A stretch of 64,000 nucleotides of DNA from assembly GCA_022695795.1 (NCBI GenBank), contig MU404089.1, forward strand, positions 124,001-188,000, written 5' to 3'. This document shows positions 22,823 to 35,323 of the stretch, in pieces (the first letter of the stretch is position 1; the number at the start of each line of letters is the position of its first letter). Under the pieces are notes generated by a model, which saw only the letters and a program-made list of their open reading frames with translations, was not told where the DNA came from and ran no database searches. The translations under genes were made by a program, and so were the position numbers. The stretch comes from Biscogniauxia marginata. Lineage: Eukaryota > Ascomycota > Sordariomycetes > Xylariales > Xylariaceae.

Positions 22823-23982
22823 TTTCCAGTCCCTCTTTTTTTTTTCCGTGCCAGAGTTTAAACCCAAATCTTCGGCATGACACACGTGTATGAGTATAAC
22901 CGTGTGATGTACTCTATGATCAGGATTTTGATTCGTTTCCAATTAGTTTCCCATTTGCTATCCCAGTTGTGTATATAGGTATGTATGCAGGCATGGGTGT
23001 GCGGAGCAGGCGTTGGCCGTAGATGATCGAGACACCGATCTATCAGATCAGATGTCATACATCAGCCAATGAGAAAAAGAAAAGATAGAAACCTCTTTTT
23101 TGTCAAATGATGAGATCCATCCATTCATAATGTTTCAAGTAGTCATAAAAAAGAAATATAATAACCCAATCTGACTGGGTCAACCCATCATGTAAATGTG
23201 CATGAACTCTTTCAGATGTACGGACTACACATCAATTGAGATTCAAGACGAGGTCAGAATATAGGTAGGTATTGTATAGGTATACTTCGATTCAAAGTTG
23301 AGATCATGCCGATGTTGTCCCTGCAGGAAATACCGGATCTGATATAGGTACCTAGAGCTTGAGGAGGCCCGTGCACATGTACTTTGATTAAAGGTGGATG
23401 GCTCTCTACTAGATCCGTTGCTGGATTAGGCATAGTAGGTACCTATGTACCGGTGTTTCTCACGTGCACGAGCTGAATGGTGGAATGCTCCTGGCATTTC
23501 CAGTTGCTAAGGGCTGCAAGCTTTGGGGTAGCGGTGGGGAAAAGTTCTAAGCCAATTCCAGACAGATAGAATGTGATGGTGCATGCTAATATTTTTTTCC
23601 CTCCTTCCTGCGGTCAACAAGGGCCCAATCAATCCAATCCAATCAACGGTCGCAGCCTGCGTATTAGCTGCCTCGTCATTCTTCGCGAGTGAACGCTGTG
23701 TGTTGTTCACCAATTTTTTGCACTCAACTCATCTCACCTGCATCACTTGCATCTTTCTGACCCCCTCCGTCAATCCATCTTACGCCTGCAGCATTTCATC
23801 TCCTGACCATGAGTAAATGTTTCCTGCATCAATCGACGCATCGAATATAGCAACATCTGCCATCGCCGCGGCACACGCTGTCGTCGCTATAGCCGCTATT
23901 GCCGTCGCCGCCGCCGCCGACTCGTGCATAATCTACTCCAACATTCCCGCCATCGACACCTACAACCTCTCGGCGCCGCACC
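22823..23982. other. Divergent intergenic region (AFG1-like / Nup133)
   Basis: 1.16 kb holding both promoters. The first half is AT-rich with GTAGGTACC-type strings near 23350 and 23440; the second half, up to 23980, is C/T- and GCC-rich, probably the Nup133 leader. No gene is supported. Confidence 0.45.
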
Positions 23983-26900
23983 ATGTTTGCTCCAGCCTTG
24001 AATAACAGCACCCCAAATGGCACGCCGACCGCGACAACCACTCGCGGCCGGCGGCGCCAGCGACCGTTGAGCGCGGAGAACACCGCCCAGCAACCTAAAG
24101 CTAAGCGTACGCGATACGAGAGGCCGAACCTGGCCGAACAGACCTACGCCGAGCCCCAACCCGCCCCCGAGACCTATGAGGTCAAGTCCACGAGGTCCTC
24201 GATGGTCGAGTTGAAGCAAGACGGAATCGAGGGACCTGCAGCACCCAAGCGAGAACTTAGTGTCCGTTCGAAAAAGGCGAGGCCCGGTGATCGTATCAGT
24301 AAAGGCGACGGCAGTATCCTTCTCGTAAGTGCTTCTCCGTGTGAAAAAGAAGTTCATGAAAAATAAAACCCCAAATAAAAAAGAGGTGCGCCACCTTGCA
24401 GCTAGATACTAATACAACCCCTTTCGCAGTCTACCAACACCGCGTTCGATGTTCGGAAGCTCCCTGCGCTTCCTGATCGGCTTAAGCTCGATGCTACAAG
24501 TATGTCAGATTCTCGTAACTTATAACCCCCCTTTTTGCTGATTTGCTTTTGCTAGGTCGCCAGCATGGCTCTGCCGACAGCTCTACCGGCTATGCCCTAA
24601 GCCTTACGCATACTCACGCCATCGTATGGCCTTATGCAACTGCTACTCCCTCTCCCGAATCCTTCACCTTCACTCTACCATATCCTTCGAAGCACTCAAC
24701 CGATCCTCTACCTCTCGGTTCACTCGTCTCGCCATCTGCTTCCTCCTCGGAGCCAGGCCTTGTAGTAGTTATGCCCACTAGCGGTAAAGTCACTTACTGG
24801 GAATCCATATCGAGCGCGACCACGTTGGATTTCATGCGACAACAACGAAATGGTGTAGAAGACTCAATCCCAGGCATGTTCTCCGGAGAGACCGTCATTG
24901 ACATTGTCAATGCCGAATCGGCAGCAGGTTTCATCCTCACATTTAGCAGCGGACGCCTGGCGTATTTGAGCGTCCGAGATGCGCATGGCCGGCCCAAGGT
25001 CTCGGCGCAGTTCCTGCGTAATAGCCTGGGTCCGAGTAGCGGTGGGTTCTTTGGCAGTATTCGGCACGCGCTTTCGCACTCAGCTCTACAGGGCGACATC
25101 GCAGCGGTACGGACAGATCGATCCTCCAAGCAGGGCGAATGCACCGTTGTGGCTGCCACATCGAGGGGCCGGATACACTCCTGGAGGATACATCGCGGGG
25201 GCCACCACGATATTATCACCGAGCTTGACGCGCGAAACGGAATTCTCGAAGCCATCTCCCAAGTAGATCAGGTGAACGCCAAGATGTCGCCCGAATCTCT
25301 GAAGATATTGGACTTCTGCTTCGTGCCGAAAGGCATACACTCCAAGTATACCGAGATGAGTCAACTTCGCCAGATATCGGCGTCTGATAGCTACCAACAC
25401 CTACTACTCTTGACTTCTCTATCTAACAAACACACTTGTCGCTACACCCTCGTGGAGGCTTTGGTCCCCAACGGCGCCTCACCCGAAAACCCCCCTGACT
25501 TTGGTATGGTCCGGCCGATATCAACCTATTCTACGTCGTCCGACTACCACGCTGCCATCAGACCTCGTTTGTATCTCCCGCGGCCAACTATTATTGCTTT
25601 CGTCGTCTTTGAGCGTGCTACGGTTATCGCTTCGGTTGCCAGACCGCCCGAGTCGCCCGAGTCTCAACTCATGCAGGATAGCCATATTCTACCGGCGACG
25701 TTTGAAGACGTTGTCGACTTGCGCGAAGACCCTACCCTCGAGGTTGTCGGATCTGGTATCGAAGAACCTCAGATAACCGGGCTTGGAACTGATGAAGTAC
25801 GACCATCCCGCATCAAGACGAAGAACCCGACCGCCATACTTCTTGTGAGAGGCGCTGGCACATTACGAATCGCCGTATCCGACGTAGAACGTTTCGCAAG
25901 TGAGAAGCCTCCCGTGATCACTGCAAAGATAAAGCTCGAGCAAGCTGTATTCTTTGGGGTTAAGGACGACAATCCTCTCGTATTTGATATTCAGCATGAC
26001 CTACGGTTCAGCAATCGTGAGTACGGCATGGCCGCCCTGGAATTGAGCCGAGAGATTTTGACGTCGACTGGGAATCATTTTTCTTCCCTGGCTGCGCGGG
26101 TTGAGACAAACATTAAAGAACGTGTGCGATACTTGGAAAAGATCATGACGCAACTTCGGAGCATCAAAGTCAACCTTGATCGTTCGACCAGGTGGCAGCT
26201 GCTGTGGAACGCAGAAAAGATGCATGTCGCCAGCACGCTGTGGCGGAAGCACGAAGAATTCACTCAAGAACGGCCTGCCGGCTTAAAGAAGAGTATCGTC
26301 GCTGAAATCGTCGAGTACATTCGATCCGAGGAGAAGTCGGAACCCAATGTCGCGAAAGGGGAAGTCGACCAGCTTCGGCATTGGTTCATTCGTGATGTCG
26401 ACCGCATGGAAATTTTCATCGCTTGGGCTTACGAGGTGATCAAACATAACTCTAAAGCCAACTTAGACGCGGCATCCCTCACGCGACTAGTCTACGAGGC
26501 GAGTGAAATCTACAACGGTGCGATCCGCGATGCTCTAGCATTCCGGAGGAGGAATCTTGACCTTTATGGACTGAGTTGTGAGGTGTTTGAACATGGAGTC
26601 CTCGCGAGCGATTATGCTGGCCTCCCGCTACCTTGGACTTGCCATCCTTTCATTGCTAACAATGTAAAGCGACAAGTAGAACTGGCCACGGAATGGGTGA
26701 AACAGCATTGGGCGTCCCAAACCGAAACACAAAACATCTTGATCCGGAAGACCCGGGAGATTTTGCCCGAGATGACCGAAGTCTACCTCTCAGTTGTTCA
26801 AGAGTTGGCTAAGTCCTATCTCGCGAGCGACGATCCGAAGAAAGTGTTGGATGGGCAGAAATATGAGACTGTCTACGAGCAAGATCGTCACAACAAGGTC

Positions 26901-28357
26901 GTTCTGCTTGCCGAGTCCGAAAATTGGGAGGCAGCCATAAAGATTGCCGAAACTCATAGATCATTGCCCGCCCTTGCCGAGGTCTTGACACGCGAGATTG
27001 ATAGCATTAGGGACCAGCTTACCGCGCCAGATCTTTCGACCGAGCAACTCTCCCGGTTGGAGGCGAAGATGACTGCAAAGGAAGAGCAGGTTCGGGATTA
27101 CTTCGGTATGTACGGCAAGGAGTTCGCCTTCCCGTTCTACGAGTACCTGTTCACGACGTATGGCGTCGATGCGTTGCTCGAGTATGATGGAGACAAAAAG
27201 TACAAGACCATGTATCTTCGGACGAAGCCCGAACTGGCGAAAATCTCGTGGATCAACGACATTATTGGGGAGGAAGACATTGACCACGCTGCTGATACGC
27301 TCTTGAATCTTGGTCTGTCGCGTGAGCAGCAGGTCTGGAACAAGAAGATCGAGCTGAGTCTAGGCAAACTAGCCCGGATGGCCGAGTCGTCGCGGCCCTC
27401 TAGCAAGGCGTCCATGAGTGTGCAAGAGGTCGCTGTCAACGGCGTAGCCGAAGATGCCCGGGTGGATGCCATTGATAAAGAACTTGCAATTATTGGCATT
27501 CAAAATGAATTCTACGACACACAGGTCCGTCCGGTTATCAAGGTGGCCCTCGACGAGTCTGAAGAGCCAGGTCTCGTTCTAGAAGCTTTCGCTCTTAAGC
27601 ATCCCAAGAAGTACAAGATCCTTTCTCAGATCTTTGACGACGCTATGCGACGGCTCTTGAGGCACGAAGCGCTTGACCCGCTAACCCTGATCGATCTTCT
27701 CACCCTGGTGACACTACCGCCTGAGACCAGAGAAAACATAGCCGACCAGTTCTTCCTTGCCATCCAAGTGGCCTATAATGGTCTAACCGGTGCGGAGCTC
27801 AGGCAAACCGAGCGACTCATCTGGAGAAGGTGCTACCTTAGAGAGGACTGGACCCGACTCAACAACACCTCTCTCAAAAACGACGATGATATTATGGACG
27901 TACTCGGTCAGACAGACCTCTTTCAAGTTTACTGTACGCTATATGCGAATCGTAAGTAGAATGATGTACTTCCATGCTGCTTAATCATAACTAATTCCGG
28001 GAAACAGAGCAAAACGGTAGAGATAAAATCGAGTACCGGCGATTGGCGCCATCGGAAGCTGCCGGTGTGTACACGGAGCTGCTCGACCGCCGGTTTGAGA
28101 ACATGGAGAAAGGTTATCGCGAGAAGGTGCTCGAGGCGATGAGATGGGAGGATGCCAACCTGCGCAAGCACATCGAAAAGCATCGATTGGAACAATGGGC
28201 CAAGGAAACGCGCAAGTTCGCGGAAGAAGCGGTGGATCAACAGTACGATGAGACTACTGCGGCTCGGGCTACGCTGAACTCCCCCAAGTCACCTTCTATG
28301 AAGAAACAAATCGAGGCGTCGGAAGTGGCCAACGGACAAAACGGTAGTGCTCACTAA
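23983..28357 (+). CDS. nup133: Nucleoporin Nup133
   Basis: Y-complex (Nup84 complex) scaffold subunit of the nuclear pore. Four exons: 23983-24324, 24430-24499, 24556-27951, 28008-28357; all junctions keep phase (donors GTAAGT, GTATGT, GTAAGT; acceptors GCAG, CTAG, ACAG). Total 1385 residues, the usual size. The N-terminus is basic and disordered (RGRRRQRPLS), then a beta-propeller starts around STNTAFDVRKLPALPDRL and includes HAIVWPYA and PTSGKVTYWESI. The C-terminal half is alpha-solenoid with typical Nup133 text such as FYEYLFTTYGVDALLEYD and the last exon GVYTELLDRRFENMEKGYREKV. The third intron could use either of two AGs 2 nt apart; only the first (28006-28007) keeps the frame. Confidence 0.92.
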
Positions 28358-29632
28358 GCAAAAGACTGGCATCATCAAACCACACAGGGTCCACGACGGA
28401 TGAAACATAATGCGTCGGCGTGTAGGAGTGTTTCTTTCTTTTGGAATTGCTTTATGAAATGTAACATCATTTGTTTTTAGGGGAGTGAGGTCGTCGTGTT
28501 ATGCTACGTTGCTTTTTTTTTTTTGCCTTATATAATCGCCATGAGGCAAACGGTGTTTAAAAAAGGGAAACATTTGGCATTTTCCTTCTTCATGAGAAAT
28601 TGGTGTTGTGCTAGGACGAGGCTCAAGGAAATGGGACTACCGAGTTTACAGAAAAAACATACATGATATCAACATGCAGTATACAGTCAATAATACGATG
28701 GATCTTTTTGTTTCTATAGCTTGCCCATTTCCACTTTTTATGAAGACTCGCCTCCTTATCTCGCTCAAAACTCCTGCTTCCTCTTAATCCTTGGACTGGC
28801 TTATAGGATTGTGGACCAAAACTGGTCAATATCCGCTCCTTTCTTTCTACAACTTCCGCTCCTCTTCCCTACTTACTTTACTGTCTAATATCCGTCTACC
28901 GAGCGGCATACGGACCTGGTGATGGATGAATTTATCCGAGGTTACGATAGGTAGTCATGAGGCGGCTCTACTGAATGCCTGTAAGGTAATCGTGACTTGC
29001 GGTCGGTACGTCTTTTGATATTTTGACCTGGATCGATGTATGATGATGGTGATAGTGATAAAGGTGTACAGCGGTATCTACGTTACTTTAAGTATATATA
29101 TATAATCGTTGACTTGCCCACCTCGGAGAATCTACATATCTAGAGCTCGAAGGAATATGTCGATACTTAAGACAATAGATACCAAAGTATCGAAAATTGA
29201 TTGCTAATGCGTGCCTATCTATCGTCGTCGTTACCGTCATGTTTTAAGCCAACGGCCAGTAGTCTCGGGAAAAGCAAATACGGAGATCGCGGTGGTTACG
29301 GCCTCCGTGGAATCCTTACAAGATGGACCCTAGTAAGTCTTAGGAAAACTTTGCCCGGGCCAAGTTATCGCAAAAAAAAAAGAGTGGCTATGCATGATTC
29401 GTAGACCAAAGTAGCTTGATACGAGACGTCCTGAGATCTTCGACATTGGGAGATTTTAATTTTGCTTAGTTATAAATGTCACTATAAGCCAGTATTACAC
29501 GTTATACTCTCATGTTAGGTATACTCTAACGAGGTCGTGGTTACAGCGTCGAAGTCAAGGACACGCGGTCGAGGACAATTGGATTGTTCTCAGCCGTCGA
29601 CTAGGAAACAGCCCAGCACTGCATGATCGACG
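28358..29632. other. Intergenic
   Basis: 3' flank of Nup133 followed by AT-rich sequence with a T-run at 28513-28523 and TATATATA near 29095. No gene is supported. Confidence 0.4.
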
Positions 29633-29941
29633 CTATAGGGCTTCTAAGAGCTGCAGGAAATGTTTAATGGGTGGGCACATCTTGGCGAGCTCCAAGCCCG
29701 TGGCAAGGCCGAGTTGGCGCAGCTCGTATAGCTTCAATCTAAAAATACGACAGGGTCAGGCAACTAACAGCTGGTTGGGACCAATCAATATGCGGCCTTC
29801 ACTTCAGGGGAGGGTCGCGCTGCATTGTAGATAAACAAACAATCCCCCCTGGTTTCCTACCGCTTCACATTTGTTTGCCATCCACTCGTTGTTCTTGCTC
29901 CACGATCGAAACTCACCGTCAAGCTGACAACATATAACTTG
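29633..29941 (-). other. Possible two-exon coding fragment, unknown family
   Basis: On the minus strand an open segment 29941-29861, preceded by a TTCAG acceptor-like site and ending at GTAGGA, reads VICCQLDGEFRSWSKNNEW. It joins in phase 0 across a 129-nt gap to 29731-29633, reading LYELRQLGLATGLELAK and ending in TAG. Codon choice looks coding, but no ATG precedes it within the window's free space because the next gene starts at 30006 on the other strand. It is either a 3' fragment of a dead gene or chance. Function unknown. Confidence 0.25.
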
Positions 29942-30005
29942 CTGAACCGATTACAAGAGAAGGAATTTGTTCATACGAACAAAAGAAATAAAACTACACA
30001 ATAAA

Positions 30006-30548
30006 ATGTCTACCGGCACAGTCACCTCCACCGCCACCGCCGTCTCGGCGACCCCAACCAGCTGCGGCGGCAGCCTGCTATACGACATCCCGGCGCGCGA
30101 TGCCTCGTGCGCGATGCCCTTCGGCGGCAACCACACCGACATCATGTCGCAGTGCTGCAAGTCGACCGACGTGGTGAGCTACTACAGCGACTGCGGCCTC
30201 TACTGCCTGGCCGTGGACCAGACCATCGACGACCTCACCAAGTGCCTGTACAGCAACGGCGCCGCGTACCAGGACGTCTTCTGCAACGGCGCCGGGAACG
30301 CGACCGCGACCGCGACCGACTACACCCTGCCCGCCACCGCCTCGGCCAGCGTCGTATCGGGCGCCGACGACAACGGGGACGACAATGACGATAACAACGA
30401 TGATGACAACGACGGCAGCGCCGCCTCGAGCACGTCGTCGCCCGACGCCGCCGCCGGCCTCAGGCCAGACTACGGCGTCACCAAGGTCGGACTGACCATC
30501 GGCGCCCTGCTCATCTCCGCTACTGCCTTTGGTGCCTTCCAGTTGTAA
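30006..30548 (+). CDS. Cys-rich protein with GPI-anchor-like C-terminus
   Basis: Intact single-exon frame of 180 residues from the first ATG; the frame continues upstream only to a TTG. Residues 1-15 are Thr/Ser/Ala-rich. Residues 20-98 form a Cys-rich domain with eight cysteines, including SQCCKSTDVVSYYSDCGLYC and a late FCNG. Residues 99-160 are Thr/Ser/Ala- and then Asp/Asn-rich. The last 20 residues are hydrophobic (VGLTIGALLISATAFGAFQL) after a small-residue region, as in GPI-anchored fungal surface proteins. A conventional N-terminal signal peptide is missing, which is odd for such a protein and suggests either a missed 5' exon or a non-secreted tail-anchored protein. Similar sequences recur in Pezizomycotina in my memory, function unknown. 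Confidence 0.7.
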   Translation: MSTGTVTSTATAVSATPTSCGGSLLYDIPARDASCAMPFGGNHTDIMSQCCKSTDVVSYYSDCGLYCLAVDQTIDDLTKCLYSNGAAYQDVFCNGAGNATATATDYTLPATASASVVSGADDNGDDNDDNNDDDNDGSAASSTSSPDAAAGLRPDYGVTKVGLTIGALLISATAFGAFQL

Positions 30549-33500
30549 ATGAATCTTCAGGTCGTTTGGAGAGGGGGGGAGAGAAATCAACGAGGTTAAA
30601 AAAGGGGAAAGGTGAAGCGAAGAAGTATGGATCTTGGGAGAGGTTAAAAAATCATTTAAAAATAAAAAAGGAGACCTATGGAATTATTATTTTTTCGAAA
30701 TAAACGAAAGAAAATAGGGGAGAGGGGTTGGCGCTTTACGGCCTATAATACCATTTGGAAAAGATCTATTTGGATTGGATTAGCCAGGCCTGGGTTGGGG
30801 GTTCAATGGGGCGAAGCGGATGATCAGCATCGGCGCCTTGCTTTTGGGTTACGAGATACCTAATTTTAACATTAAATAAATCACCTTCAGTTACTGGTTC
30901 GAGTTAATTCCAGTCTTATCGCCTTGTTACTCTACAGTATAAGTGAGGCAAAAGGAACACATCCTATGAAGGGATCGAAAAGTTGAGTATCTAGATTAAG
31001 ACACCCAAGAACACGAGTCTAATCACTATTGATGGGACAGTCCCCCTATCAACAGGTCGAGCGCAAAATTGGCAATGCCAGTGTAGCCTTTCATCGTCTA
31101 CTTTTCTCAATCTAATTTCTCATCCGTGGTTCTGAGGTTCGAGATATTTGAAGCTGCTGTGCCTCTAACTGGTCGCAGTGCGACCGGCCCAGGCTCATAC
31201 GCACTTACAACAGAGCGCTGGAGGGTTCAAAAGCCTCATCACTGGTATGCATGGCAGACGACTAGATCTTTTCAGTTGAGATGTTCAAGCTTTTGAGGAA
31301 CAGACGGGGTAGTTTCCTGCCCAGACACCCATCCGAGCATCATTCTTCCACTCAGGTATCGTCTCTAATACCCCCTATTCGAGAGCGTATATACGCGGAC
31401 TCATTTTCTATATAGACATACCAAGACCAAGCCGTTTTCTAATTATAACCTAGAGAAAACTTGTTCATCAGGCTGTCGTAGTATTCCTGGACTGTAAGTC
31501 GGCCGTCCCATTTACATATCTAACTACCGCCCAGAGGTAAACGTAGCCCTCGTGTTTATATTGAGATAACATGACCAGTCGCCCTTGCGGCCCTCACCTA
31601 TTCCCGCTTGACTGGAGCCTGGCCCGTCGAGAAACCGGGATTCCAGCAACAGTTGAGGTAGGCAGTTCATGGGCGGCTTGACTGCCAGGCAACGGTTCTT
31701 TACGCCCAGATGCGCTTCAGTGAAGGCATACGCTCTGGAATGAAAGCGACTTAAACATCTACGTCTCTCTTCTCCCTGCTGTTTTCTCCCTTTCAAAAGC
31801 CAATACCTCCAAATATTAGGAAGCCCTGTGCCGGGAGTCTTGCAGCCAGCACTCCTACCAGAGGGAAGCTTGTAGTGGTGGAAACATGATGTACAAGGGT
31901 TACTCGGGAGATAAAGCAGACTGTTAGGTGTAAAAGCGACCATGGGCCCATGAAATATACTGTTATTTCTAGCTCGTCGCGTAACAAGGTCGTCATTACC
32001 AATTCGCATAAAACATCTGAATCGTGACAGCTTGGAGGATTCCCGACCTTAGGCAGGTTTTAGGTGTCTAGATGACCACATCATCATTTCAGTAATAATA
32101 TAGCACTGGCCAGGGGCTTGCAAGATAAGAGATCTAGCATTGTCGATAATTTTAAAGCGCCTTTATCGGATATGGGTGAAGTCTTCCCTCGCTACCATAT
32201 GACAATGCTCGGAAACTCCTTGAATCGGATCATAACAGGTAACAGGCGCCTTAGGAGACTCAAAATGAGCCTAAATACCCACATGAATATCTTAGAATAA
32301 GCCCTCGATACATCATCCCTGTAAGACTTTCCCTGTCATTATTGAGTTAAAGATTCGTTAATTCTAAGCTCTCCGGTAGGGTCACGGTTAGGAATATGAG
32401 GGATGAGGCAAATGACATCAAAGGGCCGCAGGCTCTGGGCCCCCTTTTCTTTTAATAGAGTGAAATAACGCAATATAGCAACCAACTCGTTAGATATACT
32501 ACAATCTACCTTCGGCAGAGTCCTTCACACGGTTGATCGTATTGGTCGACGGCTTCCGGCCCTAGGGGTACCGTTCATGTTATCGAAAATACGCTCCAGA
32601 AACATCTCAGTGACGTGTCGAGCCATGCAGGAAGTGTTGTCAGGTGCACGGTAACTAATACGAAAGACCTACGAAAGCGGTTTCCCCCGGGCTAGTCTAC
32701 TCGGGATCAAGCAATAATCACTTATATAGGTAGCATTAACTTACGACAGTGTCACCAATGGTTCATATGATATCTCATACACCTCGTCTGCCAATCACTC
32801 ATTGAACTATCTTCCCGAGGCTCAGACTAGTGCTCGACCTCAAATAGGAATAGAAGCAAATATAGAGACTTGGTCACCCTGACCGCAGAGAGTGAAGAAG
32901 GCAGCGGAGATCCCAAACTGTGCCAGTTTACGACGTTATTAAACATCGAGCTATTCTCATCTGATGAGTCGGAGCTTAGTTTCTATATCCCCCCACAAAA
33001 GCAAAAAACTATGATTTTGGGTCGAACCCTTGGGAAATCCAGTCGGCGGAACACGATACATTATCCACTTTGGCACATGATAAATTCATATTCTATAGCC
33101 CCTTCGCTCTCCAGTGGCCATATCACATAGACATCTCTGCCATAGACCTCCGAGAGAACACGAAGAAAAGGTTTCCGCAAGGAGTTCCTCGATACCATGA
33201 GGAAGGCGTTACTGAAATTAATTTCAGCATCATCTATCTACCTCACAAATATCTCTAGCTCTTCAACGCACATTTCATATCGCTTAAGTCGTAGGTCCTA
33301 GAAGAATAGAAAGAGGAGGCAGAATGGTATATGCTCCAAGCTAGGGATGAGGAGTGGTAGACCTGCGAATAACAAATCCACCATTGGATCAGGAATGCCT
33401 TTGTTATCATTGGGGTTCTCTAACTAGAAGTGACCATAGATAGAAGACGAGGGAAATTCATCGGGCAGGGTACAGCCCCCTATTTATTATATGTGTACCT

Positions 33501-33991
33501 AGGTAGGTTCCCGAATACTTCTCGTAATAGGATGGTATGGCGGGCTCAAGAGCCATCACTCAAGTTGAGAAGATAATTAAAATATTACTGACACTCGGCT
33601 ACGCATATAAAGTCGAAAGTTCTATAAGAAGTCAGTCCCGTTAATATATTGTTACTGTACCTTGCTATTGTCTACCAATATAAGGGGATTAACCGAATGC
33701 AAAACACCATACTTAGGACTATCTAAAATAAGCTATTAACAAGCATTAAACCCAACTAACCAATACACAAAAACTCTTTCTGATTCCCGGGGGCTTTCTA
33801 CCTGTGTGGGCTATAGAGATATGACACGTACTTACACAACTATGAATTAGTATGTGGTGCTTTGATCTATAGTCAACCGATTCATTACCAACGACGGCGT
33901 CGTCAGTAGGTGCTTCTACCCTCGAAGTTAATGCGCTGTGCGCCCATGGTAATACAAGAATAGCTTTGGCTACGGCGGTGACTCATTTCCG
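30549..33991. other. Gene-poor AT-leaning region
   Basis: No supported gene across 3.4 kb. Open frames such as the 161-codon minus-strand frame at 31524-32009 show no conserved motif and no splice logic. One ACCTAGGT palindrome lies near 33499. The sequence looks like decayed intergenic or repeat-derived DNA. Confidence 0.45.
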
Positions 33992-34228
33992 ATTTTCGGA
34001 CCGCGTGGACCTCTCGGCGGCGGCATGGCGCGAAAACTCATCTAGATGGTCGTCGAGGAGGCGCACCGGAGGGGCCTACGCCTCGTCATGTTCGCCCCGG
34101 TCATGGCTCAGGACGCGATATGGCTCTACCGCGCGCTCAGATGGGAACGCTTCGGGTCTACGGCCTTTCGGTGGGACGGCGGTGGTACGGCGATGGCCGC
34201 GGAGTTCTTCACGAGTTCAGCGGTGTGA
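33992..34228 (+). pseudogene. GNAT acetyltransferase fragment with internal stop
   Basis: The plus strand reads FGPRGPLGGGMARKLI, then a TAG at 34043-34045, then MVVEEAHRRGLRLVMFAP and DAIWLYRALRWERFGS before a stop at 34226. This is the acetyl-CoA-binding motif A (RGxGxG/A-like: RGPLGGG) and motif B (LYxxLGWE-like) of the GNAT fold, in one frame apart from the stop, which would be CAG (Gln) or GAG (Glu) in a working gene. The N-terminal half of the domain is not detectable upstream. The fragment is conspicuously GC-rich against AT-rich surroundings. Confidence 0.55.
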
Positions 34229-35323
34229 GTCGTGCTCTGGGGTCTTTGAAAAGGATATATGGCGGAGGAAGAAGATAAGGCTGAAGGGGAGAGCTTCTGG
34301 GAGGCCGTATAAAAGAGATTTCTAATGTAAGGGTCTTTTGTGCCAGATTGTGCTACGGAAAGATATTATGCTCGCCCCCATTCTCGGAGCTAGACCTTGT
34401 CGAAAACTGTGTGGAGGATTCGCGGCGCTATTCTAGACCTCCGGGCTTGTTCCATCTTGCTAGTGGCGGGAGTACGAAGCATCACCAGCTACGATGGCGC
34501 AAAAATGACAATGCATTACTGTGCAAAAGCCATCGCAGAGTTTTCTTCTCGTCCTATTTCAGCGGCCGGTCTTGTAACATAGAGCTGCATGTGCTGTCCC
34601 AGAGTTACGTCAGATCGAAAGACGTCATTGCTTATACCCCTATATCACCATCGCGGGGTCGCATACGATGAGGAGTCGCTCCGCAATTATAGATAAGTGA
34701 AAAGAAGAACTATTCTGGAAAATTATTTTTCAAAAAACACAGCGAGGCGGAATGTAATTAAAGCCGAATCCAGCAAGGTTGTTTCTGGCTGACTGCTTTA
34801 GGGGGTGTGGCCACGAGACTAGTGTGATATATTTCTTAACTTCTAAATTTAGCTGATCCCTGTCTGCTGTAGTTCAAGCCGGTATTCTTCTTGATGGATG
34901 TCGATCGAGTTCCAATTTCTCTGAAGGAGTCTCCATTGGGATCTAGGTGGGAGGCGAAGAGTCTACGTCCTCAAACAGAACCTGTTTCTGTCGAGAATAA
35001 CCCCAAGACTCTGGTGATTATTTACTGTGGCCTTATTAAAAATGCATCACTGCTTCGAAATACATTGTCTGATACTAATATAACCACAAATCGTATTTAT
35101 CAACATCTATATCGTTGCTCAACCACTCAAAGGCTACATGTAGTGCCTCAAGGTTTAATCAGGTTTACTGAATTATGAGCCGTTAAAACTTGCATACTGT
35201 TACGTGGGTATCTTAGAGACAAAAAATATCATAAAAATCAAGACGCGACGGACTTGAGTTTACAACAGTGAAAGCCATCCATAGTGTTCAAGTAGCCAGC
35301 TCATCTCGCCATATAAGGCCGTT
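34229..35323. other. Intergenic
   Basis: No supported gene; AT-leaning. It is the 3' flank of the PTH11-like gene. Confidence 0.4.

Noticed and set aside
30078..30590. 170-codon minus-strand frame rich in Val/Gly/Ala
   Set aside because: Antisense of the Cys-rich GPI-like gene; composition reflects GC-rich codons on the other strand.
31524..32009. 161-codon minus-strand frame
   Set aside because: No conserved motif, no splice partners and a composition expected of random frames.
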